Assembly (NCBI RefSeq): GCF_900156285.1
Contig: NZ_FTNC01000010.1
Location: forward strand, 57,623-121,622
Source of the DNA: Halanaerobium kushneri
Lineage (GTDB): Bacteria > Bacillota > Halanaerobiia > Halanaerobiales > Halanaerobiaceae
Direction: 5' to 3'
Length of the DNA: 64,000 nt
Shown: piece after piece, positions 42,392 through 51,321 of the stretch
Numbering within the stretch: the stretch's first letter is position 1
Layout of the letters: each line of letters starts with the position of its first letter
Program-made: the position numbers and the translations under genes
Notes under the pieces: model-generated
What the model was told of the DNA's origin: nothing
Database searches by the model: none
The model's input: the letters and a program-made list of their open reading frames with translations, nothing else

Positions 42392-43672
42392 TTATTCTTC
42401 ACCATATACTTCTTTAGCTAAATCTTCCCATTCTTTTGTCATTTTTTCTGGAGTAAGTGAACCGTCTAATACTCCCTGCAGACTTTCTTTATGGAAAGAA
42501 CCTAATTTAGGAGGTAAAGTTTGATCATAAGCTGTTTGAATATGTGGTGCTGCCATAAATAATTCTTTCATTTTTACAGGAATCCTGCCCTCAACTTCTA
42601 CTCCTTTTTGAACCGGAACAAGTCCAGCCTCTTTAAGAGCCATTCCAGCCTTTTCAGTTGAAAGATTTCTTAAGAATTCCAAAGCAGCTTCTTTATTTTC
42701 TGTATTTTTATTAACTGTAAACCATGAACCACCTGGAGAACCTAAAGCATTATTTGGATTACCTTCGCCACCTTTAACTGCTGGGAAAGTAAAGATATCT
42801 GTTGCTTCGTAAACAGATGGTGCTTCATTTTTCATATTAGGAATAAAGCTTGGTGTCTGAATTGTTATTGCAGCTTTACCTGAATAATATAGCATATAAT
42901 CTTGAGCATTACCATGTTTTAGACCATTAAATCCATTCGGGAATGCACCTAAATCAACTAATTCCTGAATTTTTTCTGCTGCTTTAACAAATGGTTGATC
43001 AGTAAAATGACCCCCAGTTCTATTTAAAACACTCTGGAAAGCATCATAACCACCAATTCTGTCTACCAGATACATGTAGTAGAAAGATGCTGGCCATGCT
43101 TCTTGATTTGCCAGAGCAAATGGAATTATATCATTTTCACGTAAAACCTTAATTACTTCTTTAAGATCCTCATATGTTTCAGGAACTTCTAAATCATACT
43201 TTTTAAAGATCTCAGTATTATAATAGGTTGCAAAAAGTTCAATCCCATGCCCAGGAACCCCATATACATTACCATTAAAGGTTGCTGGGTCAAAGACGGT
43301 GCTGCTTACAAATCCATCAGCTACATCCGGGTTTTCATCCAACCAGGAGTTCAGATTTAGTGCCATGTCGGCATCAACATACTTTTTAAGTGAACCTCCA
43401 CCCCAGGACATAAAAACATCTGGTAGTTCATCTGAATTAATAGCTACCTGAACTTTTGTTTTGTAGGCTCCATCTTCCATTGGTGAACTAACAATTTTGA
43501 GATTAGGAAACTTTTCTTGAGTTGCCTTAACTGCCTGATCGACGATTTGCTTGCCATCACTATCAGTTGTATAAACATGCCAGATTGTTAAAGTGTCATC
43601 TGCCAGAGCTGATACAGATAATACAAAGATAAAAGTAACCAACATTAAGCTAACTAAAGTTTTCTTTTTCAT
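42392..43672 (-). CDS. Extracellular solute-binding protein of ABC importer
   Basis: This 426-residue family 1 binding protein has a signal peptide (cleaved near SALADD) and no lipobox Cys. Features are LTIWHVYTTDSDGKQIVD, PDVFMSWGGGSLKKYVD, GNVYGVPGHGIELFATYYN, AAITIQTPSF and a C-terminal lobe. With the adjacent sugar-acid dehydratase, the ligand may be a uronate- or aldonate-containing oligosaccharide; this is inferred from context only. Confidence 0.9.
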   Translation of the reverse strand: MKKKTLVSLMLVTFIFVLSVSALADDTLTIWHVYTTDSDGKQIVDQAVKATQEKFPNLKIVSSPMEDGAYKTKVQVAINSDELPDVFMSWGGGSLKKYVDADMALNLNSWLDENPDVADGFVSSTVFDPATFNGNVYGVPGHGIELFATYYNTEIFKKYDLEVPETYEDLKEVIKVLRENDIIPFALANQEAWPASFYYMYLVDRIGGYDAFQSVLNRTGGHFTDQPFVKAAEKIQELVDLGAFPNGFNGLKHGNAQDYMLYYSGKAAITIQTPSFIPNMKNEAPSVYEATDIFTFPAVKGGEGNPNNALGSPGGSWFTVNKNTENKEAALEFLRNLSTEKAGMALKEAGLVPVQKGVEVEGRIPVKMKELFMAAPHIQTAYDQTLPPKLGSFHKESLQGVLDGSLTPEKMTKEWEDLAKEVYGEE

Positions 43673-43773
43673 TCGTTTACACTCCTTTTTTTAGTTAAAT
43701 AATTTATTCTACTACAAATAATTAGCTGGTTATTATTGGTAGTTATCACCCCTTTCAAGTAAACTAACTTTTT

Positions 43774-44964
43774 TTACCAGTCATGAACACTGCCATCCAG
43801 GCGTTCAGCAACCGGCAAATAAGCTTTTTGATACGAATATTTTGCGGCCATATCTTCATCTATATCACAGCCCAGACCCGGCCTGTCAGATATTTTCAAA
43901 TAGCCATCCTCAAATTCCGGTTTCCCAGTAAACACCTCGTCAACTTCCTCCGGAAATTCTGCCAGCTCCTGTATACCAAAATTAGGGGTTGAAAAATCAA
44001 GGTGTAAATTGGCCATATGAGCAATAGGCGAAATATCTGCAGGCCCATGCCAGGCTGTTTTTACCTGAAATGTTTCTGCAAGATGTGCGATTTTTTTAGC
44101 CTCTGTAATTCCACCAATATGACTTACATCACATCTAATATAATCAATTAATTTTTCTGTAATTAATTTAACCGCATCCCACCTGCTGTTAAATAATTCT
44201 CCCATTGCCAGAGGCATTGCTGAATTATTTTTAATAAAGCTAAATCCATCTTTATTTTCAGGTTTTAAAAGATCCTCTAAAAACAAGAGATCATACTTTT
44301 CTAATCTTTTTGCCAGCTTCACAGCTTCAGAAATTGTCAGCCGCTCGTGTGAATCATGTATTAAATGTATGTCTTCCTCAATTTCACTTTTTAAATACTC
44401 AAATAATTGAGGAATAGTATTTAAATAAGGTTTAGAATCCCACTTTTCTACAAAAGGTAATTCTTTGGCATCATCTTCCACAGTGCCATAGGTTCCATCC
44501 AGCCCAGGTATAGATACCTGAACTCTTAAGGCTCTGTAGCCCTCATCAATCTTTTTTAGGGCCTTAGCTTTAACCTCTTTAAAACTCTGACCGGAAACAT
44601 GAGTATAACAGAGTGCTTTATCTCGACATTTACCTCCAAGAAGAGAATACACCGGGAGACCAGCCTTTTTACCCTTAATATCCCATAAAGCCATATCTAT
44701 CCCTGCCAGAGCAGTCATAAATACAGGCCCACCGCGCCAGTAAGCACCACGGTATATGTACTGCCAGATATGCTCTATATTATCCGGGTTTTTCCCCATA
44801 ATAATTGGAGCCAAATACTCTTCAATTGTTTTGGCAACTGCTAACTCTCGTCCATTAAGGGTCGCATCCCCTACCCCATAAATCCCTTGATCAGTTTCAA
44901 TTTTTACGGTAACATAATTTCTGCCTGGATTTGTTACTATCACTTTAACATTATTAATTTTCAT
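43774..44964 (-). CDS. Enolase-superfamily sugar-acid dehydratase (mannonate dehydratase/RspA family)
   Basis: This 396-residue protein has the ManD/RspA fold. The N-terminus VIVTNPGRNYVTVKIETDQG and GDATLNGREL, then YRGAYWRGGPVFMTALAGIDMALWDIKGKKAGLPVYSLLGG, are diagnostic. Magnesium ligands lie in HDSHERL, FLEDLLKPEN and MGELFN; WHGPADISP carries the second catalytic His. The ending GCDIDEDMAAKYSYQKAYLPV is typical. Members dehydrate D-mannonate or D-gluconate, some very slowly. It is the second gene of the GntR-controlled operon. An operator-like palindrome lies about 90 nt upstream. Confidence 0.88.
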   Translation of the reverse strand: MKINNVKVIVTNPGRNYVTVKIETDQGIYGVGDATLNGRELAVAKTIEEYLAPIIMGKNPDNIEHIWQYIYRGAYWRGGPVFMTALAGIDMALWDIKGKKAGLPVYSLLGGKCRDKALCYTHVSGQSFKEVKAKALKKIDEGYRALRVQVSIPGLDGTYGTVEDDAKELPFVEKWDSKPYLNTIPQLFEYLKSEIEEDIHLIHDSHERLTISEAVKLAKRLEKYDLLFLEDLLKPENKDGFSFIKNNSAMPLAMGELFNSRWDAVKLITEKLIDYIRCDVSHIGGITEAKKIAHLAETFQVKTAWHGPADISPIAHMANLHLDFSTPNFGIQELAEFPEEVDEVFTGKPEFEDGYLKISDRPGLGCDIDEDMAAKYSYQKAYLPVAERLDGSVHDW

Positions 44965-45057
44965 CTTATCACCTTAATTCTTTATTATTATTGTAGAAAA
45001 TTCTTATTTGAAAATTTATATAGTTAATTAATTTAGTTGTAGGTTGTTAGTTGTAGG

Positions 45058-45068
45058 TTGTAGTACAA
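45058..45068. promoter_or_regulatory. GntR operator-like palindrome, copy 1 (before dehydratase gene)
   Basis: TTGTAGTACAA fits the FadR-subfamily consensus TnGTnnnACnA. It sits in a 22-bp block, GTTGTAGGTTGTA then G then TACAAGTT, that is repeated with one change at 45795-45816. Confidence 0.7.
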
Positions 45069-45083
45069 GTTAAAATAAAAAAA

Positions 45084-45764
45084 TTATATTTTTTTTAAGT
45101 CCTTAAATCTTTCGCGATCATCTTCCTCAGATAAATTAACTGCTAATTCAGGATCTTTATTTTTAATTGCCGAATAAAGTTTTTTATGTCCTTCTATACT
45201 TTTTTTAAAATTACCCTCTTTATTCATTTCTTCTAAATGATGAAAGAGTATATCTTTTAATCTTAACATTGTCTGATGCAGAATTTTATTTTTAGATGCC
45301 TTAGCAATATTTAAGTGAAATTTATAATCCCACAGCGAATACTCTTTATAATCATCCTGATGTTTTACCATCTGATCTAGAGCTTTCTTTATTTCCTGAA
45401 TGTCTTCTGCCTCTGCTCTAATTGCAGCCAGTCGGGCGTTTTCTTTCTCAATTACACTTCTAAACTCTAAAACATCAAGCATTTCATCGTTACTAAAAAT
45501 CATATCCGGTATAATACTGCTAACTATACTGCTGTTTAAGTTTTCAGATAGAAATGTTCCCTGGCCCTGTCTGGTTTTTATTACATTTAAACCTTTTAAT
45601 TTCTGAATCGCATTTCTGATAGTATTCCTGCTTACTCCAAACTTCTCTGAAAGTTCATTTTCTGAAGGTATTTTTTCCCCTGGCTCCCATTCACCACTCA
45701 GAATTTTTTCTTTCATTTTTTTATAAACCTCATCAACTAAATTAATTTTTTTTATAGTATCCAT
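45084..45764 (-). CDS. GntR-family regulator, FadR (FCD) subfamily
   Basis: This 226-residue regulator has an N-terminal winged helix (LVDEVYKKMKEKILSGEWEPGEKIPSENELSEKFGVSRNTIRNAIQKL) and an all-helical FCD ligand domain (VLEFRSVIEKENARLAAIRA, WDYKFHLNIAKASKNKI, EGHKKLYSAIKNKD) with the usual Asp/His metal-site residues. It leads the operon with the sugar-acid dehydratase and an ABC importer, and matching palindromes flank the gene, so it very likely responds to a sugar acid. Confidence 0.92.
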   Translation of the reverse strand: MDTIKKINLVDEVYKKMKEKILSGEWEPGEKIPSENELSEKFGVSRNTIRNAIQKLKGLNVIKTRQGQGTFLSENLNSSIVSSIIPDMIFSNDEMLDVLEFRSVIEKENARLAAIRAEAEDIQEIKKALDQMVKHQDDYKEYSLWDYKFHLNIAKASKNKILHQTMLRLKDILFHHLEEMNKEGNFKKSIEGHKKLYSAIKNKDPELAVNLSEEDDRERFKDLKKI

Positions 45765-45802
45765 AATATCTCCCCACTTTTTAACAAATTATAAGTTGTA
45801 GG

Positions 45803-45813
45803 TTGTATTACAA
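45803..45813. promoter_or_regulatory. GntR operator-like palindrome, copy 2 (before gntR)
   Basis: TTGTATTACAA lies 39 nt before the regulator's start and shares the extended context GTTGTAGGTTGTA with the copy at 45058-45068, as expected for autoregulation. Confidence 0.72.
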
Positions 45814-45883
45814 GTTGTTAATTTAAATTATAGCTTAAATTTTTTATAATGTCAAATTAAAATTTAAAAAAATATATAAATTA

Positions 45884-45904
45884 AGAAAGAGGGGTTGCCC
45901 CCTC
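45884..45904 (-). terminator. Terminator of the ferredoxin gene
   Basis: GAGGGG/CCCCTC with a 4-nt loop is followed on the minus strand by TTTCTTAATTT, about 26 nt past the ferredoxin stop. Confidence 0.7.
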
Positions 45905-45930
45905 CAAATAAATATTTACATTTTAAATTT

Positions 45931-46155
45931 TTAGCCATCATTGCCTATTGCATCAACAGGGCAGGCATTTAAGGCACTCTCACAGGCTTCCCGTTCATCT
46001 TCATTTTCAGGTTGTTTAAAAACATAGGCATAATCACCAGACATTTCAAAATTATCTGGAGCCTCACCGACACAAACACCACAGGCAATACACTGATCGT
46101 CAACATAATATTCCCCTTCAACATTTTCAGAAACTCTGTTTTCTACATTTGCCAC
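45931..46155 (-). CDS. Ferredoxin, single [4Fe-4S] cluster type
   Basis: This small acidic electron carrier (about 74 residues) has one cluster-binding set: CIACGVC and the distant Cys in NACPVDAIG. It resembles the Thermotoga/Clostridium-type single-cluster ferredoxins. The acidic composition suits a halophile. GTG at 46153-46155 is taken as the start because GAAGGGG lies 9 nt upstream; a GTG 9 nt further up is possible. It is monocistronic. Confidence 0.88.
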   Translation of the reverse strand: MANVENRVSENVEGEYYVDDQCIACGVCVGEAPDNFEMSGDYAYVFKQPENEDEREACESALNACPVDAIGNDG

Positions 46156-46292
46156 AACAACCACCCCTTCTATTGTGAGAATATGAACCTAAATAAATTA
46201 TAATAGTTCTCTTAATATTTGTCAAAATTTTTCGTTTATTCATAATTCAAGTCATTATTAAGTTGAATCTCAACTAAAAACCCTTCTGCAGC

Positions 46293-47726
46293 CTATTGTT
46301 TTTCGAGCTGAACCCAGACAGAATAACCTTCTCCTGCTGTTCCTCTAACCTTAAAGTTACCGTTTCCCTCACTATCTGTTTTGACTTTCTCTTTTACATT
46401 AGCTGTAAAATCATAATAACACGTATTTGCTTTTCCTGTATTTATAGTTTTTTCTACAAGCTCTTTGTTTTCTCGCTGAGTTATCATCATTACCAGTCCA
46501 CTTCCGGGATGTTTTTCATCACCTGTTCTAATATACGAATATGTTTTTTGATCATTTGTTTCACTCTCAAAAGCATCACCATAGGCAAATTTCTTGCGAG
46601 CAGAAATTAACTTATCTATTTTATCTTTTAAACCATAATTATAATAATCTTTCCAGAATACAGTTGGAATTCCATCTCTCCGCATTAGAATATATGTATA
46701 AGCCTGCATTTTTCGATAAACAATAGTCTCTATTCCATATTTATTGGTACTTTCATGATCTGTATCATGATTTTCTACAAAAGTAACTGCTCTATTTTTA
46801 TAATCTTTTTGATTTACCAATCCTCTGCCTCCATACCAGCGCATATCAAGATTACCTTTCATCATTTCTACAAAACTCTGTCTTAAAGGAAAATCAAAGG
46901 CACAAAGCTTTTTATTATCAACAATGTTTAAATAATCCATTAAAGATTTTGGACTATTAACCCAGGCTTCACCAATAAAAATTAAATCCTTCTCTGTATC
47001 TGCAGTAACTTCCTCAATAAAGTCATGAATCATTTCATTATCAATATGAGTACTGGCATCTAATCGAAAACCATCAAAATCCATTTGATTAATTATCCAC
47101 TTTCCCCAGTTTATCACCTCGGCTTTAATTTCCTGATTATCATAATCTATATCTGCTCCCATAAGATAGTCATCTTCGTAAGAATCATCCCACTCTTTAC
47201 ACTGAAAGAGAAATTCTCCTGCCCTTCTGGTTCGTTCGTTCCAATCAACCCCATCAAAATGAGTCCAGTTAAGTTTTAAATTGCTGTATTTATTTTCGCG
47301 CCCTGGAAAATCAAATTTTGTCCAGACGTCAGCCTGACTGCCATCTTTTAAGGTAACTGTTTCTTTATCATCTGCACCCAGTCTGTGATTTAAGACAGCA
47401 TCATATATTAGCTTCAGTCCTTTACTATGCAAATTTTCTACAGCCCTTTCTAATTGTTCTTTTGTGCCGTATTTAGTTCTTATACTGCCTTTCTGCTTAA
47501 ACTCACCTAAATCCCAGAGATCATATGTACCATAACCAACATCCTCTATCCCCCCTGCACCTTTATTAGCAGGCGGAAACCACAGATAATCAAATCCTGC
47601 TTCAGCTATTGAATCAGCTCTTTTGTCTATTAAATTCCAGAGATCTTTTTCTTCAGGAAAATTTTCTGCATATTTATTGCTGTTCATTTCCCAGTAAAAA
47701 GTCTGTAAAATAACTGGATTTTCCAC
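46293..47726 (-). CDS. Alpha-amylase (GH13), cytoplasmic type
   Basis: This roughly 477-residue GH13 enzyme has no signal peptide, so it acts inside the cell on maltodextrins or glycogen. The four conserved regions are present: DAVLNHR, GFRLDASTH (nucleophile Asp), FIGEAWVN (acid/base Glu) and FVENHDTD. The N-terminus VILQTFYWE and IAEAGFDYLWFPPANKG match the Bacillus-type intracellular amylases. GTG at 47724-47726 is chosen because GAGGTG lies 6 nt upstream. Confidence 0.93.
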   Translation of the reverse strand: MENPVILQTFYWEMNSNKYAENFPEEKDLWNLIDKRADSIAEAGFDYLWFPPANKGAGGIEDVGYGTYDLWDLGEFKQKGSIRTKYGTKEQLERAVENLHSKGLKLIYDAVLNHRLGADDKETVTLKDGSQADVWTKFDFPGRENKYSNLKLNWTHFDGVDWNERTRRAGEFLFQCKEWDDSYEDDYLMGADIDYDNQEIKAEVINWGKWIINQMDFDGFRLDASTHIDNEMIHDFIEEVTADTEKDLIFIGEAWVNSPKSLMDYLNIVDNKKLCAFDFPLRQSFVEMMKGNLDMRWYGGRGLVNQKDYKNRAVTFVENHDTDHESTNKYGIETIVYRKMQAYTYILMRRDGIPTVFWKDYYNYGLKDKIDKLISARKKFAYGDAFESETNDQKTYSYIRTGDEKHPGSGLVMMITQRENKELVEKTINTGKANTCYYDFTANVKEKVKTDSEGNGNFKVRGTAGEGYSVWVQLEKQ

Positions 47727-47880
47727 TATAATCACCTCAAAATATAAATTTCAAATATTTTTTACTTTTTTATTTTTTTATTTACCAGCATAAATAACAG
47801 ATGTTTATTTTTTCTTCTTTAAAATATATTTGAGTAAAACAGTAATTTCCTCTTCTTTAATAAAAAAATAATGAATTCTC

Positions 47881-47909
47881 TTGACAGTAATCTATTTCTA
47901 TAGTACAAT
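47881..47909 (+). promoter_or_regulatory. Promoter of tRNA-Ser
   Basis: TTGACA (47881-47886) and TACAAT (47904-47909) are separated by 17 nt, ending 18 nt before the tRNA. Confidence 0.88.
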
Positions 47910-47927
47910 ATTATTCGTGACATAAGT

Positions 47928-48015
47928 GGAGAGATGTCCGAATTGGCTAAGGAGCCGGACTTGAAATCCGGTGAAGCCGAAAGGTGTCAGGGTTCGAGTC
48001 CCTGTCTCTCCGCCA
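47928..48015 (+). tRNA. tRNA-Ser (anticodon UGA)
   Basis: An 88-nt tRNA with encoded CCA. The acceptor stem GGAGAGA pairs with TCTCTCC, the discriminator is G, and the anticodon stem CCGGA/TCCGG encloses CTTGAAA with anticodon TGA. The long variable arm (GTGAAGCCGAAAGGTGTC region) is the class II feature of serine tRNAs, and the T arm contains GGTTCGAGTCC. Confidence 0.96.
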
Positions 48016-48048
48016 TTGAATATTAAGGGCCAACGCCCATTTTAAGAA

Positions 48049-48074
48049 ACCTGCCGAGAGGCGGGTTTTTTGTT
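48049..48074 (+). terminator. Terminator of tRNA-Ser
   Basis: CCTGCC/GGCGGG with a GAGA loop (one T-G pair) is followed by TTTTTTG. Confidence 0.85.
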
Positions 48075-48469
48075 ATTTAGGGGTAAATCCTGACAAAATC
48101 CTGCCATTTTTAATTAATATTGATAAAGGTGTTTTAGATATAGATAGAGGTGATATTATACATGGTAACTAAAACGTTAAAAAGATAGGTCTAAAGAAAG
48201 TGCAAGTACTATAAGACACGGGGAAGACTAAATACAAAGAATAGATAAAAAAAGCTAATATCAGAGAAGAGTTTGGGCCCTGAGAGATAGAAAAATCATC
48301 TAAAAGTAGTACAGCCAGTATTATTATGAGGCATGCTATACTGGCGGAGAGGTTCAAATAATTTAATATAAATTTTGATCTATCCAAAATCCAATTTTGA
48401 ATTTCAGATTCAATTATAGATAATATCTTTTTATTTTTACTAATTATCTTACACTTGAATAAATAGATT
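48075..48469. other. Gene-poor stretch after tRNA-Ser
   Basis: No convincing gene is seen. It contains a short direct repeat AAATCCTG (twice within 20 nt near 48085-48105). On the minus strand a 72-codon frame (48169-48387) has two hydrophobic stretches but starts at TTG with no ribosome site; it could be a remnant of a membrane-protein gene. The position beside a tRNA gene makes an old integration scar possible, but no integrase or att duplication is visible. Confidence 0.4.
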
Positions 48470-49048
48470 TTAAGAAATTGCTTTATTTAAGTAATCACTT
48501 ATTTTATCTGCAGCTTCTTCAATATTAAAATCTTCTTCACTTAAAATAAGTTTCCTCATTATTACACTTTCCATAATACCTAAAAAGGCAAAAGCAAAAT
48601 AATCAAATTCAATATCTTTTGAAATATAATTATTCTCTATCAAAAATTTATATAAGTCCTGTAACCGACGGAAGCGTTTTTCTTCCATTCTTTTGAATTC
48701 ATCTCCAAATTCTTCGTTTACAGCAACTGCTTCTCTCAAAATAATTATAGAAAGGTTTTTATGTTTTTTATAAATCTTAAAAAAACCGAGCAACATTTCT
48801 TCTAAAAATATTTTTAGATTTTTATTATTTGTATCAAAAGTATAATTATCAAATACCTCTAAAAAAATTTTTTCATGCCTTTTTATTAGAGAAATAAAAA
48901 GATCCTTCTTACTATTAAAGTATAAATAAAATGTCCCCTTTGCAATACCGACTTTTTCGACTATTTGGGCTATATGAGTATTATAATAGCCTCTGGCTGC
49001 AAAGACCTCTATCCCCGCCTGAATGATTTCTTCTTTGCGATCTGCCAC
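48470..49048 (-). CDS. TetR/AcrR-family regulator
   Basis: This 192-residue regulator has the TetR helix-turn-helix (IIQAGIEVFAARGYYNTHIAQIVEKVGIAKGTFYLYFNSKKDLFISLI) and an all-helical ligand domain of FadR-like type. The start is GTG at 49046-49048 with AAGGGG 7 nt upstream. It lies downstream of the OmpM-like porin gene on the same strand, separated by terminators. No TGACCGGTCA palindrome is seen at its own promoter, so its target is unknown. Confidence 0.9.
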   Translation of the reverse strand: MADRKEEIIQAGIEVFAARGYYNTHIAQIVEKVGIAKGTFYLYFNSKKDLFISLIKRHEKIFLEVFDNYTFDTNNKNLKIFLEEMLLGFFKIYKKHKNLSIIILREAVAVNEEFGDEFKRMEEKRFRRLQDLYKFLIENNYISKDIEFDYFAFAFLGIMESVIMRKLILSEEDFNIEEAADKISDYLNKAIS

Positions 49049-49132
49049 CTTGTTACCCCTTCTTTTTTCATTATTTTATTCTTTTTAAGTATATCATATT
49101 TTTTTGATTATTTAAATAAAAAGCCATAATAA

Positions 49133-49156
49133 AAAGCTCAGCTTAAAAGCTGAGCT
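49133..49156 (-). terminator. Terminator after the micro-ORF
   Basis: AGCTCAGCTT/AAGCTGAGCT forms a nearly loop-free stem followed on the minus strand by TTTTATTATGG. Confidence 0.75.
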
Positions 49157-49189
49157 AATTTAATACTTTGAGGCAAAGCTGGACTTGGC

Positions 49190-49228
49190 CTATTTTATTA
49201 AGTCATCAATTAAAATTGTTCTTTTCAT
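49190..49228 (-). CDS. Possible 12-residue peptide gene
   Basis: ATG at 49226-49228 follows GTGGGGG 7 nt upstream and encodes MKRTILIDDLIK, ending in TAG. The same frame continues for nine more codons (AKSSFASKY) to TAA. The segment lies between the porin terminator and another terminator, so it forms its own tiny unit. Function unknown; it may be a leader peptide or chance. Confidence 0.35.
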   Translation of the reverse strand: MKRTILIDDLIK

Positions 49229-49276
49229 AATTAATCCCCCACTTAGATATTACCTTACTTTAAATTTAAGTTTAAA

Positions 49277-49304
49277 AAAAAGCCGGAGGAAGTCCTCCGG
49301 CTTG
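49277..49304 (-). terminator. Strong terminator of the OmpM-like gene
   Basis: AAGCCGGAGG/CCTCCGGCTT with an ACTT loop is followed on the minus strand by TTTTTT, about 40 nt past the stop. Confidence 0.9.
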
Positions 49305-49342
49305 AATTTGGACTTAGATTTTAAGCTTATCAATCAACTTAT

Positions 49343-51271
49343 TTAGAAGCTAATTGATAAGGTTGTGGTAATAGCATGACCAGTACCCTCAACATCATTT
49401 CCATCCACATTATATGCTGGAATAGAAATTTCACTATTTGTACTACCAGTGTTTCCTTGTGCAGTATCAAAAGCATCAAAGTCAGTTTCACCATCAATAT
49501 ACATTGCTTCTGTGATCCAACTTATATTATCTTTTAACTGTTTATCAACAAAACCAGTTAAATAATTGTAGCTTTTGATATCGCCATTATTATCTTCTTC
49601 ACTCTTATTATTTAAATTAGCACCCAGAGTAATTGTTTCATTCCAAGCATATTCAGTACCCAGGCTAATTAAAGTGTATTCGTGTCCATCTTCAAATCCA
49701 TCATTATCAGCATATTCAACAGAGGCACTATTAGTAAACTTGCCATAATTGTTATCAAGGCCTATATTAAATACAGTTTTATCTTCATTAGGAGTATAAG
49801 AATCTCCTGGTTGCACTACCATTACAGAACCATTAATTGAATTGTTTGGATTAAGTTGATAGTCAGCTCCAACTTTAAATAAGTCATAATCAGCATTACT
49901 TTCTTCTAAATCATTACGTGCAGCTACAAAATCTTCACCTGCAATTTCAACCATACCATTTAAATTAAAGGTATTAGTAACTGCATAGTTTGCTGTTAGA
50001 TTAAATAAGTTACCAGTTTCATCATAACTTTCATCATCAGTTACAGTATCAGAGAATACAACTTCGCCAGTCATGCCAAGGGCTTCAGTTAGCATATCAT
50101 TAGACCATGCTAAAGCAACTAATGTATTATCATAAGGATTTGTTGCTGAACCAACTAACTCATCAACAACACTCCTTGCATGATAAACTTTACCAGTTAA
50201 TGTACCAAATTCCATTTCACTGGCTGCTGTTAAACCAAAGTATTTTTCGTCTGCCATCTCATTATTACCTGAATTATCTAGATTATCTTCTCCATTACCA
50301 CCGGCAAAAGCTTTGAAGTCAATATTATACATATTTGTATTTACTTCAATACCTTCTAAGTCTTCATCTAAGAAGTAAGTTTCTGGATAATAATCTGGCA
50401 TGTCACCAATTTTAACATTAGTATTATCAAAAGCTACTTCTAATAAAGCAGCATCCATTAAAAACTCATTCTCATCATTTTCAGTATAATCTAAGACATT
50501 TCTTTCATCCATAAATAAGTTAGTAATTGTATCAACATCTAAATTGAATTTTGCACCATTTAACTCCCCAGCAATGTTAAAGTTATATTCCTGCCAAAAT
50601 CTCTCTTGTGCTGGGAATAGATCAGGGTCATCCACAAAATTCTCATCAATCGCGTCTCCATCAGAAAGTAATTCTAAAACTGCTCTTTCTTCCAGTTCAT
50701 TTTCACCATAATAAGCTACTTGTGCCTTAGTCACAATATCCATACCAAACTCAATGTTATCTTTTGGAATATCTAAAGCGTCTACCTTGGCTTCTAATTC
50801 GTCCATATCTTTGCCTAAAGCATCGATGTCAGCACCTAATACTTTAAGTTCAGCGCTTAATTCGAATGTTAAAGCATCAACGATATCTGCTACTTCTTCA
50901 GCTTGAGCGTCTGAAAGCTCATCCTGAGAGTTCTTTTCCATTAAAGACTTAACGATAGCAGTTACGTCTTCAGCCTGACCTGTAGTTAGACCTTCGCCCA
51001 TTTCGTCAACCTGGTTAGCTAGAGCTTCTTGCTCAGCAACAATGTTGTCTAAAGCGCGGCTAACCATAACAGCCATTTCGTAACGAGTCATTGACTGCTG
51101 ACCTTTGTACTCGCCATCAGGATAACCTTCAACGATACCAGCAGCAACTAATTTATTAATTGCATCATATGCCCAGTGATCACTTGGCACGTCAGAGAAT
51201 GACTGTGCAAATGCAGGCATAGCTAATGCTACGACTAAAAGTAAAGCAATTGTAATTGTAAGTTTTTTCAT
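49343..51271 (-). CDS. SLH-domain outer-membrane porin (OmpM-like)
   Basis: This roughly 642-residue protein has a signal peptide (KKLTITIALLLVVALAMPAFA), one SLH domain (SFSDVPSDHWAYDAINKLVAAG...GYPDGEYKGQQSMTRYEMAVMVSRAL, about residues 23-80) that would bind peptidoglycan, a coiled-coil stalk (about 85-175, DIDALGKDMDELEAKVDAL), and a C-terminal beta barrel ending in ITTTLSISF with the terminal Phe of outer-membrane proteins. This is the OmpM architecture of diderm Firmicutes, which tethers the outer membrane to the wall. It is strongly acidic. ATG at 51269-51271 is chosen (AAGGAG upstream). A structured leader of about 390 nt precedes it. Confidence 0.9.
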   Translation of the reverse strand: MKKLTITIALLLVVALAMPAFAQSFSDVPSDHWAYDAINKLVAAGIVEGYPDGEYKGQQSMTRYEMAVMVSRALDNIVAEQEALANQVDEMGEGLTTGQAEDVTAIVKSLMEKNSQDELSDAQAEEVADIVDALTFELSAELKVLGADIDALGKDMDELEAKVDALDIPKDNIEFGMDIVTKAQVAYYGENELEERAVLELLSDGDAIDENFVDDPDLFPAQERFWQEYNFNIAGELNGAKFNLDVDTITNLFMDERNVLDYTENDENEFLMDAALLEVAFDNTNVKIGDMPDYYPETYFLDEDLEGIEVNTNMYNIDFKAFAGGNGEDNLDNSGNNEMADEKYFGLTAASEMEFGTLTGKVYHARSVVDELVGSATNPYDNTLVALAWSNDMLTEALGMTGEVVFSDTVTDDESYDETGNLFNLTANYAVTNTFNLNGMVEIAGEDFVAARNDLEESNADYDLFKVGADYQLNPNNSINGSVMVVQPGDSYTPNEDKTVFNIGLDNNYGKFTNSASVEYADNDGFEDGHEYTLISLGTEYAWNETITLGANLNNKSEEDNNGDIKSYNYLTGFVDKQLKDNISWITEAMYIDGETDFDAFDTAQGNTGSTNSEISIPAYNVDGNDVEGTGHAITTTLSISF

Positions 51272-51321
51272 AAAAATTAACACTCCTTTTGTTTTCTTTT
51301 GAATTTTATTTTTCTCTTTCT

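Noticed and set aside
48169..48387. A 72-codon minus-strand frame with two hydrophobic stretches
   Set aside because: TTG start without a ribosome site, no family resemblance; reported only as a possible remnant in the gene-poor region.
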